Assembly (NCBI GenBank): GCA_003550325.1
Contig: QKWP01002129.1
Coordinates: 21,102 to 85,101, forward strand
Direction of reading: 5' to 3'
Origin: Gigaspora rosea
Lineage: Eukaryota > Glomeromycota > Glomeromycetes > Diversisporales > Gigasporaceae
Length of the DNA: 64,000 nucleotides
The number at the start of each line of letters is the position of its first letter. Position 1 is the stretch's first letter. A model generated the notes under the pieces. That model worked only from the letters and a program-made list of their open reading frames with translations, ran no database searches and had not been told where the DNA came from. Below, in pieces: positions 49,970 to 60,891 of the stretch. Made by a program: the position numbers and the translations under genes.

Positions 49970-50730
49970 AATTAATGTTCTCAGAGTTCTCATGAGAACA
50001 CTATTTTAAATTAGTGCACAGTAAAAATTTTTTTACTGTTCACTATTAAAATTTTCTTGGGAGCAGTAAACTAAAAATAGTGCTCTCATAAGTAGTAATT
50101 AGTAATTACATGATATTGTTATACCAAATTAGAAATAAATAAGTGCAACTAATTGTAATTATTTATAATCAAATTTATTTAATTGAATTTACATATAATT
50201 ACTATAGCATAAATGAAAAAATATGGGCTAAGTGCTGTGAAAAGGACCAAATTGACAAAACAAAAGATCTTCAGAAAATCAATTTTTATGTTGCAAATCT
50301 TATAATAAATCATAAGAAAGTGCAAACTTTAAAGAACAATATAGCAAAATTTTATTAATACAACTATTTTGTGTTTTAAGTAATAAATTATCCTAATTTC
50401 ATTCTAAATTGATTTATATGAAAAAATATCTTTTGAAAAAATTGTCAATTTGGTCCCTTTTTGCAGCATCTAGCCCATATGCTCTAATGTATATTTGTAT
50501 ATAGATGTGTTAATAGAAATTAAGTTAAATATTTATATTTAACCCATACCATTTATGCTTTTATAGATAATATTAGAACATTAGTTATAGAGCTAAAAAG
50601 GTTTAATATATGTACAGCATATGATATATTTTTAAATTTTTTTTTAGTGAGCATAAGTGAGCAATCATAGTTATTATGCTGTTCTCAAGCGTCATGCCAA
50701 CGGTGTTTGAGTTCGAAATTTTGAACACTG
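49970..50730. mobile_element. Candidate hAT-type element, 761 bp, with nested MITE
   Basis: Inverted ends TAGTGTTCAAAATT and CAGTGTTCAAAATT. The flanking octamers (GTCCATAT / GTCAGGAT) match at only five of eight positions, so the duplication would be decayed. A TA-flanked MITE is nested at 50224-50477. Confidence 0.5.
50224..50477. mobile_element. 254-bp TA-flanked MITE with TGGGCTA termini
   Basis: Inverted arms (TGGGCTA, then TGCTG, AGGGACCAAATTGACAA-like) flanked by TA (50222-50223 and 50478-50479). The 71-codon ORF at 50143-50358 straddles its left edge and is not considered a gene. Confidence 0.65.
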
Positions 50731-50949
50731 GTCAGGATGTCTGGCACGTGATATATTTCTAATTGGATGAAAACTATGAATTACGCTCTGGAACTTAATG
50801 TTTCACGTTTTCCTAGTATAATAGAAAGATCCACAAAATCATTTAATAAAACTTTGTTTATTACAAGACATCTTATATAAAGTAATTAAAACAACGATAT
50901 TAAAAGATTTTTATTACATGGAGTATTACTATATCCATATATTGCTGAC

Positions 50950-51110
50950 CAAGGGTACCGAATAATTGATTTTGAAGGCAATTAATTGCAATTATTTATC
51001 TCAATTAATTGATTGGTGACGCAACCACAATTAAACAATAAATTGCAATTATTGTCGCTGTTTGTAAATGCGATAACTTACTGATCTAAATTATCAGCAA
51101 CAAAAAAGTT
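50950..51110. mobile_element. hAT-type MITE, third copy (one end only)
   Basis: Starts CAAGGGTACCGAATAATTG and continues with the same subterminal sequence (GCAATTAATTGCAATTATT, then ATTGGTGACGC) as the right ends of the copies at 1264-1830 and 15473-15997. The opposite terminus was not located. Confidence 0.65.
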
Positions 51111-51453
51111 TATTATATGATTTAATAAAAAAAAAAAAAGCATACATGATTAGATAAATAAAAAAAGCTTATATAATTATGATAAATAAAAAAGCTTATA
51201 CGATTAAAAAAAAAAAGTCTATATGATTGGATAAAGAAGTGTTTTTTTTTTTTAAAAAAAAAAAACACGTATACTGAAATAGTCTTTATTTTTAAATTGA
51301 TCACAATGAGCGCAAAAGTTTCAAACTAATGCTACATAGAGGCTTCTTTCGAACGTTTGTTTCGCTTGTAAAGTATTATTATACAGACTGGAGAAAGACG
51401 TATTCCTTGAAATCTCCGTCAATTTTCCATATTATGACTAATTTATGATCTTA

Positions 51454-51651
51454 AGGTCGTTCAAAGTTGATTAGTTGTTTAACATCAACATTTTGGGCTC
51501 AGACGCGGGTGGGTGGATTTAAACAAACACATATATGCCACTGAATATTTGATTAAATATTATTGGTCAATTTTAATCTCGCTTGTTTAATTTCGGGGAC
51601 AGCTGATCGAGAGGGGGATGACGTTAAACAACTATTCAACTTTGAACGGCC
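51454..51651. mobile_element. 198-bp inverted-repeat MITE
   Basis: Arms of about 30 bp (AGGTCGTTCAAAGTTGATTA at the left, near-identical reversed at the right) flanked by TA. Non-coding. Confidence 0.6.
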
Positions 51652-53133
51652 TAATTATATGTGTAATGTTTAAGAAATTCATAATGAAACATTGAATATA
51701 AACTAGATAATAATCACTAATTGACCGGATGTATTAATTCAAACAGAATGTTTTACAAAAATAAGGTCATTTTAATGACGAAAGTGAATAATGAAACACT
51801 GGCCTTCTTTTTGCTATGTAGTATCTTATTTCAAAAAATTCTTTAAACTATATAAAAATAGTGAAAAGGTATCCTATGTCATTGCAGCATTACAGAATAT
51901 TAACACAATAGTATTATACAACAACATTACAGCCAGATATAAAAAAAAATGAAACCTTGAAACCCGAAACCCGATAAAGTTTACTCATTTTTAATAAAAT
52001 TATTTTTGAATAAGTTATAATTATATAGATAATTTTAATTATGCTCTTGGCAATTTTGTGTTTTTCTCTGCCTCGTTTCATCGGCCTCTTTTTAAAGCTG
52101 GCCAACTTGATTTTTAATATCATACCGTCATTACAACTGATTTCAAAATTCTAGGACAGTAGAGAAAATTGCCAATGAACAAATCGATAAGTTTTTGATG
52201 CCCGTTGATGGCGACAATTTTTTTAATTCTGTGGAAACTTATCTATTCGATTATTAGTAGAGTATTACTTATTATTACTTATTATTACATCCAATTTTTG
52301 CGTAGTAAGTAAAAAAAAAAACTGATGCTCTCAAAAGCAACCTTAATTATCAGAATATAAACTCCGGAATTATACCTTTCATGTTGTACTTGTGAATCAT
52401 AATAACTAAAGAACTGCACGCATGCAATATAATTTTTGGATACATTCCAGCCAAATAGCGCTAGATATTCAAATTTTTATTGAATTCTTTAAGGAGATAT
52501 AACATACATCAGTGCGATTGATGTATATTGAAGAGATATATACCATACATCAGTGCATTTAATTTATAATTGAAAAAGATTTATAATACATCAATGCAAT
52601 CAATGTATATAGAAGTTTTGGTAGTTTTTGGTTTTCAGGTGAGGTTTCGGATGAGGTTTCGAGTTTCGGATAAGTTTTCAGAAGCTATAATCCGAAACCG
52701 AAACTTTGAATTTGGCGCAAAAGGGTTTCGACGCCAACTCTGATTACGATATTTCGACATAACGGCATTATGATATAACGGCATTACGGCTTAAACTAAT
52801 TACAGCAAAAAATATTGGATGTGCTGTAACCGTATTAATTTACAAAATGAATTCTACCACCAAAATCAACTATAATTTAAATTGACTTAACAAAAAGATG
52901 CATTGCGATTATTTTATTAATCAAATTATTTGAAGTTCTATTCATCAATAATTGATTTTCGTCTGATTTAGTTTGTGACTTATTATTTGAAGTATTTGAA
53001 ATAATTTATTTCTCTCTTATTAATTTCTAATTTGTAATGAATATGGTAATTAATCATTAATTACAATATCTGAAATAATTTAATCAATAGTCATTCCGTT
53101 GATTATCTCACGTCGTCCATCGTACCAGTTACT
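51652..53133. other. Intergenic region with short tandem repeats
   Basis: A threefold imperfect repeat containing ATACATCAGTGCRATTGATG occurs at about 52490-52605, and a GGTTTCGGATGAGG-type repeat at about 52636-52690. No gene is supported. Confidence 0.35.
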
Positions 53134-54056
53134 TCAAGCGTCAGAGGTATACATTGAAGTTGGTTGAGGGGCGAATCGAGTACCGGTAGAATCATTCTTA
53201 TTTTTGTTGTCGTAATATGAGTCAATAGTTTTTACTAAAGTAGAATCATCTTCTGACCCAATTATAATTATCCAAACAATCTAGAAAAGAAAATTTTTGA
53301 TGAAATTTTATTAGAATATTTTGAGCATAAATTAAAATACTGCATAAAAATTAAACGAAATAGAAGAATTACATTGACAATAGCAAGAATGCTGAGCCCA
53401 GCTATAAGAGCATTAAATTTAGAACTCAAATCAAAGAGAGCAATTATAGGTGTGCCACTAACAATAGTAGCAAGAAAAGCGAAGTTGCAATTTGAAATAA
53501 AGCTGATGATTATAAACGACAGTACCTATATTGATAAGCAAATTTTGATAGTCAAGGACGATCTTTTCGTTTAAAGGTTAATGGTTTTGACGACTCATTT
53601 ACACATCAATATTAAACATATTTTAAAGGATACAACAAGACGATAACGTTGCATAGCATCTTTTGCAACAATAATAAAAATACCAATTATAAAGAAAAAT
53701 TGATAAATCACATATAACCAAAGTGCCGCAAAAACACCATTCATTTGAGAACTTATTTGAGATCCTATTTGAGATCCTATTTGAGATCCTATTTGAGATC
53801 CTCCTATTCCAGCGGAAGAGGAACTCAATAATTTATTATAAGATCCCATAAATTCGTCATAAAAGGCTGTGATGGCGCCAGCACCACCAAGTAGAACAAT
53901 CCAACCAACCTGAAATTCGCAAGCATAAAATTAGATGTGACAGATATAAAAAAAAAACCTTATATTCAGAGAAACAAACATGGTTGTACATACTCCAGCA
54001 AGAAAAATAGTAATAATATAATGGCTTTTAAAAACTAAGTCAGTTTGAAATGCCAT
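53134..54056 (-). CDS. Four-transmembrane protein, four exons
   Basis: Minus-strand exons: 54056-53994 (21 codons), 53909-53634 (92), 53525-53373 (51) and 53280-53134 (48 plus stop). All junctions are phase 0 with GT-AG borders, the first donor being GTATGT. The 212-residue product has four hydrophobic segments: about 13-42, 77-100, 114-138 and 152-172. Between segments 1 and 2 is a Ser-rich loop with four tandem five-residue repeats (SQIGS-type, from a 15-bp minisatellite at 53757-53800). The C-terminus is a hydrophilic tail of about 40 residues. No family was recognised; topology resembles small tetraspan or MARVEL-type proteins, but no diagnostic motif is visible. It is one of the few lesion-free host-type genes here. 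Confidence 0.75.
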
Positions 54057-55960
54057 ATTGAATATAGCTGATTAAACTATATGCTGAGGATTTGGATTTA
54101 AGTGAACGTGTTTTTATTAATAAATGAGTTATTTGAGGCAAGAGATAACTGTCTTTTACACGATATTTTGTGACTCTTTTTATACATTTTTAAAACGATC
54201 AATACATGATCCTTTAACGTTTCGGGAGTTCTCAAGCACTTTCTTCGATGGGCTTAACAAAGAATTTGATTGTTCTGTATGATTAAGCTAACCAATTAAA
54301 TTCTCCATTGAATTTATTTAGAAAGGTGCTTATGAACGTTTTATTTTCCGAATTCATTCGAGCTATACCCATGTGGGTGATTTAATGCATGATACTAATA
54401 CTAATATTACATGCATATGCAGGAATTTAAAATAAGAGTATCAAAATAACGAAAAAAGAAAAAAAAAATTGATTTCTCCGTAAACGTAGCACAAAAGTAT
54501 CGTCAACAGTGTTTAATATCTAATGTTCTCAACATTCTTTAAAAAAATATTGAGAACAATGCATTTAAAAATAGTGCTTTCTTTTTAACAAACTAAGAAT
54601 GGAAAGTTTATAATTTATATTCTCAGAAGATGTAGCTACAGTATTACAGTTTCAAATTTAAATCATGACAAATGTAGAGTTCTTAATCATAGAACACAGA
54701 AATTAGATTCTTCGAATGACAAAAAAAATCGTATGTGTTGTTGCACGATATTTTAAGACGTGTAAAAAACAACTCAACCATTCACAATTTGTAATCTGTA
54801 AAAGACTTTGAGAAATCTAAAGTAATCGCAGTGATCAAATTCGGGATGTGTGTATTCACGTATAATAACATTTTTGTAGATATTAATTTATTAATTTTTT
54901 GTATTAGAAATAGGGTTTGAGACACAGGGAAAAGGGCATGTGTTTGTGGCATGCCTTAGATGGCATTCCACTAGGTCATAGGGCATTCCTTTGTCAGAGA
55001 CGATGATTTTAAACCTTCTTTTCTTCATGCATGCAACAAAAGTAAATTATCCAAAATTTACAATTATGCATACTAATTATCTTTGTTAGCGCTTACAAGC
55101 AATCATTTCGACGTTTCGCCAAGGTTTTGACGTTTCGTCAAGAGGTTTCAACGTTTCGTCTTTTTTGGGCTTAGGTTTCGTCTTTCGCCATTTTGGAAAT
55201 AGGTTTCGCCTAACAACTATATAGGTGAGTTTTCTCATTGATTACTTGTCGAGTTATAGTATATCCAAAGTTATGCTGCCACATCTGTGCAATGAAATCT
55301 GATAGAGAATTTAAAGCGCATCAGGCCAACCATTTGGTTGAACGTTCTCCTCTATCAGTTATCGATGTTCCTGTAGTACTGGCCCTGTCTGCGTTGGAGA
55401 GTACCTTTCTGTATTAAAACACTAGAAAGCGTGCGTCTGGGAAGTTGGTGAATAGGATATACTCTAGCATTGAAGCATGTAACCGTTGAGTTGATAATTA
55501 TGACGCAAGTATTCTAATAATAAATTTTAAACTAAAACAGATTCTCGTTTGCCTATGAATATGAAGCAGCATTTCGCCATCGTTAACTAGAACTAGAAAA
55601 TGGAATCTGTAATTTTATTGTTTAATCATTTTTATTATAAATATTAATACATAATTTAATTAAAAATTTTGGGAATGGAATTGTGCAATAAATAATGAAG
55701 AAATTTTCTTTCAAATAAAAATTTATAAGAAATGAATGATTTAATTAGAGTAATAAATAAATAAAAATTGGCTTAATAATGGCTTAAAACTAGTCAATGT
55801 TGAATAACTCAAGAGAGAATTGCTATGGAAAATTTCACCAGCAATCCCGACTAACGAAAAATTTCATGAACTTGACAAATACTATCATCTCGTACCAATG
55901 ATAAAGTGGAAAAGTGATCGAGCCTCATCATCTAACCAGATTGTGCCATAAATATCTAGG
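54057..55960. other. Intergenic region
   Basis: AT-rich with a GC-richer stretch at about 55260-55500 that I cannot identify. A repeat of the form GTTTCGTC/TTTCGCC occurs at 55110-55210; a related inverted piece is at 60195-60240. No gene is supported. Confidence 0.35.
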
Positions 55961-56318
55961 TACTTTGCTAAAATCGTTCATTATTGCGATAGTGACAAAA
56001 TATTCTAGATACTATTATTATTATATTAGGCCACCAAGAGGAAATTTTCATAGCAAATCGCAAATTTAGGAAATTTTTTTCTAACACTATTAACGAGACT
56101 TTAACGAGGTTTTTTGACAGAATCTGAAAAGTTAGTAATTTTCTATACTCCGCCAAAAAAAACTTTGTTAAAGCCTCGTTAATAGTGCTAGAAAAAAAGA
56201 TTTTCTAAATTTACGATTTGTTGTGAAAATTTCCTCTTGACGGCCTAATATATTAATAATATACTAGTATCTGGAATATTTTGTCGCTATCGCAAAAATG
56301 AACGATTTTAGCAAAGTA
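55961..56318. repeat. 358-bp foldback overlapping the HMG-box gene start
   Basis: Arms at about 55961-56118 and 56162-56318 are inverted copies (outer 20 bp perfect) around a loop of roughly 45 bp. The right arm contains the ATG and first seven codons of the HMG gene, so the left arm carries their reverse complement. It could be a foldback element that supplied the promoter or a truncated head-to-head copy of the gene. Confidence 0.75.
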
Positions 56319-56567
56319 ATAATATTCTTAATAAATAATAGAATACGCCTTGAAATTCAGAAGCGCTACCAATGGTTAAGCAATAATGAAGTTTCAAAAT
56401 TAGCTGGAATATTGTGGAATATGTTAGATCCGAAAGTAAAAGAAGAGTTTAAACAACTAGCTATAGTTGAACAATTGGAGTTTCAAAAAAATAATAATAA
56501 TAAAAGTAAAAATAAATATAATAAAAGAGAAAGAAAATCTAATGAAAAAAACAAAAAACAACTCTAA
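56298..56567 (+). CDS. MATA-type HMG-box protein (left copy, tail frameshifted)
   Basis: 89 codons, almost all HMG box: hydrophobic and aromatic positions and the NNEVSKLAGILWNML / DPKVKEEFKQLA helices fit the MATA_HMG subclass of sequence-specific DNA-binding proteins, which are strongly amplified in arbuscular mycorrhizal fungi. The box is followed by a Lys/Asn-rich basic stretch. A run of seven A (56544-56550) throws the frame and ends the protein at 56567. The inverted copy at the window end has six A at this place and reads on into an acidic tail. The tail coding for this copy lies out of frame at about 56549-56793. Confidence 0.8.
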   Translation: MNDFSKVIIFLINNRIRLEIQKRYQWLSNNEVSKLAGILWNMLDPKVKEEFKQLAIVEQLEFQKNNNNKSKNKYNKRERKSNEKNKKQL

Positions 56568-57335
56568 AAAGATGAGAAGTGTAGAAAATTCAGCATCCGG
56601 TTATCTGGATATTATATCAAATGGGTTAAAAAATATAATTGAAAATAAAAAAACTGAAGATGAAGAGTCGGGTGAAAGAAATAATGCCCAAGAACCTTAT
56701 TCTGAAGTGTCGAACGAAAATAATGCCCAAACCCCTTTTTATGAAGGGTCAAGTGAAAAAAATATTATCCATACGCCTTATTTCAGTATTTAGAAGAATC
56801 AAGTAAAAGAAAATGATATTCATAAAGCTTATAATGAATATACATCATTTGATTACCATCAAGAATTTGGGCAACTTTCCTTAAATAACTTTGATCAAAT
56901 AGGTGTTTTTATTTTAAAAGGCCCATTTTAAAATTTTTTTATTTGATTTTAAATAGAACATATTTGATAAAAAAGACATATATTTTAAACATAGTAAAAT
57001 TATAATTATCATAATTATAATATTTATTTATTCGCATTATAAAATTTTGAGATCAAAAACAAAAGCTAATTATGTAATAAAGGAATGTAAAAAGTTATGC
57101 GAAATTTTTTGTGACAAAAAGGTTGTGTTGCAAAAAGCGGTTTACCTCATAAGACTTGTTAAAACTTGAAATAATTACAACATATTAATATCGATATCGA
57201 TATGGATGATTACCAATGCTAATTTAATTAGTCAATACTTAAGATCATTTGAAAGCCTATATAATTCAAGTACAGTATTTTCTTAAAACATAGAAAAATC
57301 AATTTAAAATATAAATTTTTTTAAAACGTTAATAA
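56530..57335 (+). repeat. Left arm of a large inverted repeat (at least 0.8 kb)
   Basis: Near-identical reverse complement of 63197-64000, with only occasional substitutions and indels. It includes the HMG tail, with three to four degenerate 13-codon repeats of the type NNAQxPYxEVSNE, and about 500 bp of 3' flank. The repeat continues past the window on the other side. Confidence 0.9.
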
Positions 57336-57361
57336 ATTATTGTTACTTAAATCCAATAAGA

Positions 57362-57703
57362 TCACATGATTTCACGGTCCCGCGGGACTGCAAAATCATA
57401 GACTAACCTTTGCATCAAATATTCATTGAATATGGGCATTTCATGATTGGCTTTAGTGTCATTTAAAAGATTTTTTAGGAATTGGTCGTATTTTGAGTCT
57501 CTCATCAGGTATCTGGCTATAAGGCCAGGTTCTATGAGAATTGATGCAGGACAATGCGTTAGGTTGAATAGTTCTATAAGCTGCCACGTCCCTACCCAAT
57601 ATCGTCGCTCCTGTCTTTCGTTAATACAAAAAATTAATTCTATTTTTTCTTTAACAAAACCGCGCAGGGATTTATGAGTTGGAAGTCTTCCTGTGTTTCG
57701 TTC
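57362..57703 (-). CDS. Unidentified ORF, 113 codons
   Basis: Stop-to-stop frame on the minus strand ending at TGA 57362-57364. It has no ATG near its 5' end, so it may be an exon or a truncated piece. Composition is that of a genuine globular protein (segments such as RRYWVGTWQLIELF, IEPGLIARYLMRDS and MQRLVYDF) and it is GC-richer than its surroundings. No family is recognised. It abuts the left inverted-repeat arm. Confidence 0.45.
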   Translation of the reverse strand, partial: ERNTGRLPTHKSLRGFVKEKIELIFCINERQERRYWVGTWQLIELFNLTHCPASILIEPGLIARYLMRDSKYDQFLKNLLNDTKANHEMPIFNEYLMQRLVYDFAVPRDREIM

Positions 57704-58299
57704 TTATTTGTTTGCTAGCATTACGAGTAATGATAGATATGCTCCTCGAAGTTCATACAACACTTTTAGCATTTTTTTCAAATTTTGTTTTTGACTTATT
57801 ATTTAGTTCGATTATTTTTTTTATTCAGTTTTTTAACGTGGGTTTCTTGGGCTAGAGGTGGTTTGAAGGCTCTAACAATTGGCTGTATTCGGACCTTGTG
57901 GAAATCCCAATGTAATCATTATTATCAGTAGTTTATTACATTATTTAAGTCTCATAATCTGTATTAAGAATCGTTCCAATATCGAAAATGACAGGTTTAG
58001 TATAAAGATATTTAACATAATTGTAATAATATAATTCTATTACATTTTTATATAAAATTAAAGGTTGATTAATTAAGGTGAAAATTTTAAGCATCAAGAA
58101 AGAAGTCAATGTCAACATAAACAATATATAAGAAATAGTAGATTAATGAATATTACTTTATAAAAATAGCCTCTCTCTAACAACTTAGAAAGCCTAAAAC
58201 TTAAAAGTTTACAAAAAACCGTGCTATTTTTTACCAAAAAATCATAAGTGCGATAAGGAGAAAAATGCTATTTATGTGAATAATGGTATTTAATTTTAA
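57704..58299. other. AT-rich spacer
   Basis: No gene seen. It lies between the unidentified ORF and the 3' end of the acyltransferase gene. Confidence 0.35.
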
Positions 58300-60002
58300 T
58301 TAACAATTTTTATAATTAGGTTTTGTCGAATTCGACTCGTTTAGCCATCTTTTTGCAATATAGTTAGCCAAATTCATGGAAGGTTTTTCAACAAGTGTGT
58401 AATATAACCACGAAAAAATGATTGTAAGAAAATATGATGCAATCAGTGCATCAAATATATTGTTAGCTTTCTCTGCCTCATCAGACTCTCGTGCCGTGCC
58501 CATCATACCTATCTAGGTTAAATACTTAGACACGAATGTTAATGGGATTGGATGTAATAAATATATGCTAAACGAAACCCGTCCACAAAAACGTAGAAAA
58601 TTACATGAACATGCGTTGACAAATGAACTATCGCAGGAAAGGAGGCCTCCGAGGATTAAAATAGCATAGAGAGAACCACCAAAACTTTTTTCTAAATTAA
58701 GATTAAGAGTATCACGAGGCATGCCGAAAACCTTTTCAGATAAATGAGGAAACGTGCAGAGGATTATGAAAAGCGTGATATAATATCCAAAGTCATAACA
58801 TAATCTAGTGAGCTTATGGCGGCTAGGAAACTTATTAATGATTTGTTTCATAGAGCTTGAATTTTTGAGTATATCTTCATCAGAATCGTTAGATTTACCA
58901 ACTAAAGTTTTTTCTTCTTTTGAGCTCAGTGGCAATAACCCAAGGCGAATTATTTCCCTATACCAAATTGAACAAATTGAACCTGTCAAAAAAATATGAG
59001 CGTTTGATACCAGAGTAGTGTTTTGAGCATCACGATATATTAAATACAATTCCTCCCATTTAGCCAAGAGAATTATATTGCCGAGTATTCGACATATCCA
59101 TGCCCCAATTTCTGGTTTTCCAAATAAACAACTCGTAAGGTACGCACCGAAACGAGTCAATTCTACGTATCCTATGACAATTATTGGTATACACAAATAA
59201 TACTGTATTGGATATTTGATAAATTGTTGTTATTACTTATGAATAAAAGAAAATGTGTTGTTAGGAAGATAAATACCTTCATTTCAGGAGGGATGGTCCA
59301 AAAAGTAAACTCTGCTGTTTGCAAAAATAGATGGGAACCTAAATTTGAAGGATGTATTTGTGAATAATATGCTCTTTTGACGAAATCATTATATGCAATA
59401 ACAGGTAAAAGAATCGCGTAGGGTGGGTATATTCGCATAAATCGACGCAGAAAGAACTTTAACCAAAGCTTCATTGCAATTTGACAATTTATCCATATTT
59501 TCAATTGAACATAGGATAAAAACTTATAACAAATATTATATTTCGTTTTTGTTGAAGGAATTTCAATCTGTTGTAGATTAATACAATAATAAAAAGATTA
59601 AAATTTAATTTGAAAAATTCAATATATTTCAAATGGAAAAAATTACAAAATTATCATAATCTGTTTTTGATAAGAGTGGAACTTCCGTTAAATCTTTTTC
59701 TGGGTCAATTTCACTTTCGAAAGCACTCCTACTTCTTACAATCGTATAGATATGCTTTTCGCTTTTATGTTTTCATGATACCGTTCCCAATCCAACATCG
59801 ATCGAAAAGTAAGTAAAAAGGCCGAAAGTACAAAAAAACATCTTACACCAAGTTGTCCAGCTAAGTTGAACATATCAAATGTTAGAGATTGTTTATAATA
59901 CTTTTGAGAGTGTTCGTATACAATGGCCAAAGCTGCTATGCCACGAATTCCATCAAGAAATGCTGCGTGGAATATTGGTTGCTTTGGTTTTGAGTCCGGC
60001 AT
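58300..60002 (-). pseudogene. Acyltransferase family 3 membrane protein, with two lesions
   Basis: Three exons on the minus strand: 60002-59647, 59567-59277 and 59202-58300, with introns of 79 and 74 bp. The start contains the family's FLDGIRGIAALAIVYEH motif (with the conserved His) and GVRCFFVLSAFLLT. An LRRFMRIYPPYAI block opens the next membrane region, several hydrophobic helices follow, and SIYLLHPIPLTF lies near the end. This matches O-acyltransferases of the Acyl_transf_3 family, which acetylate sugars or lipids at membranes. Exon 1 lacks one base near 59750 (356 nt instead of 357), and an in-frame TAG occurs at 58513-58515. Open frame resumes for 70 codons, including VEKPSMNLANYIAKRW. 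Two independent breaks argue for a pseudogene; sequence error is the alternative. Confidence 0.8.
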
Positions 60003-60555
60003 TATTATTTATAACCCTTTTATATTTTGTTCTAATGTTTTTTAAAAATTACCAGTTTGTAATAATATTAAATTAGTGAAAAATATTTATGATATAAATT
60101 TGCCTGAATCTATATTTTTCAATTCTAAAGTCTCAGTTTTAGAGTACAAATCTTTAAATATTCTTATAAAAATGCAGATTTTGAATATTAAAAAAGACGA
60201 AACCTAAAATCGAAAAAGATGAAAGGCGAAATCTGTCAAAGCCTAATAAAGCTAGCCCCAGTGAAAAAAATAAAATTTAATGTCAAAAATGACGAAAAGC
60301 AAATACCGTGTAACCTGGCAAAAGGCTTCTGATATTCAAACAAATCTAACTATGTCTGAATTTTGTGGCTGTTATTAATAAAAATAAAATGTGGCCTTTT
60401 ATATATATTAACCTTTAAAAAAATAAAAGGTTTATTAGTGCAAGTAGTATAGATGAGATGAATTTTGTCATAGATAATAATCACAATATAGTGTCTTGCC
60501 TAATAATTTTGTAGAAAAAAGTTGGTGATATAGTTGAAAAAAAAACCAAAAAAAA
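60003..60555. other. AT-rich spacer upstream of both divergent genes
   Basis: Non-coding region between the start of the acyltransferase gene (minus strand) and the micro-exon gene (plus strand). It contains a GACGAAACCTAAA/GGCGAAATCTG-type repeat piece near 60195-60240. Confidence 0.35.
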
Positions 60556-60785
60556 TATATTTATGCTGAGTAATGACTTCGAAACAAAGCCTTGTTTATG
60601 CTGAGTAATGACTTCGAAGCTTCGTTTATGCTGAGTAATGGCTTCGAAACAAAGCCTCGTTTATGCTGAATAATGGCTTCAAAACAAAGCTTCAAAAAAA
60701 AAAGCTTACTACTTATGTTAAGTAATGGCTTAAGCAAAGCTTTATTTATGTTAAACAATGGCTTCAAAAAAAGCTTATTATTTAT
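60556..60785. repeat. Minisatellite, unit about 29-39 bp
   Basis: About six degenerate tandem units with the core TATGCTGAGTAATGRCTTCG followed by AAACAAAGC. The minus-strand ORF across it (repeats of LSINKAL type) is a by-product of the repeat. It sits directly upstream of the micro-exon gene promoter. Confidence 0.75.
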
Positions 60786-60811
60786 ATCTAAGTCCTATAT
60801 GGTTGTTTTTT

Positions 60812-60820
60812 TATATAAAA
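60812..60820 (+). promoter_or_regulatory. TATA box of the micro-exon gene
   Basis: TATATAAAA, 71 bp upstream of the ATG at 60892. The spacing is typical of a short 5' UTR gene. Confidence 0.5.
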
Positions 60821-60891
60821 ATACGAATTTTCTCCTTTGATAATAAGCACTTTTTTTATTTTTACTAAAATTAAACAATTTTTTCGCCAAA

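Noticed and set aside
51122..51304. Phe/Lys-rich ORF
   Set aside because: Low-complexity poly-A/T tract.
53374..53574. 66-codon plus-strand ORF
   Set aside because: Antisense shadow of exon 3 of the four-TM protein, which has a complete four-exon model on the minus strand.
60561..60767. Minus-strand ORF with LSINKAL repeats
   Set aside because: Translation of the minisatellite; no start context, promoter or non-repeat part.
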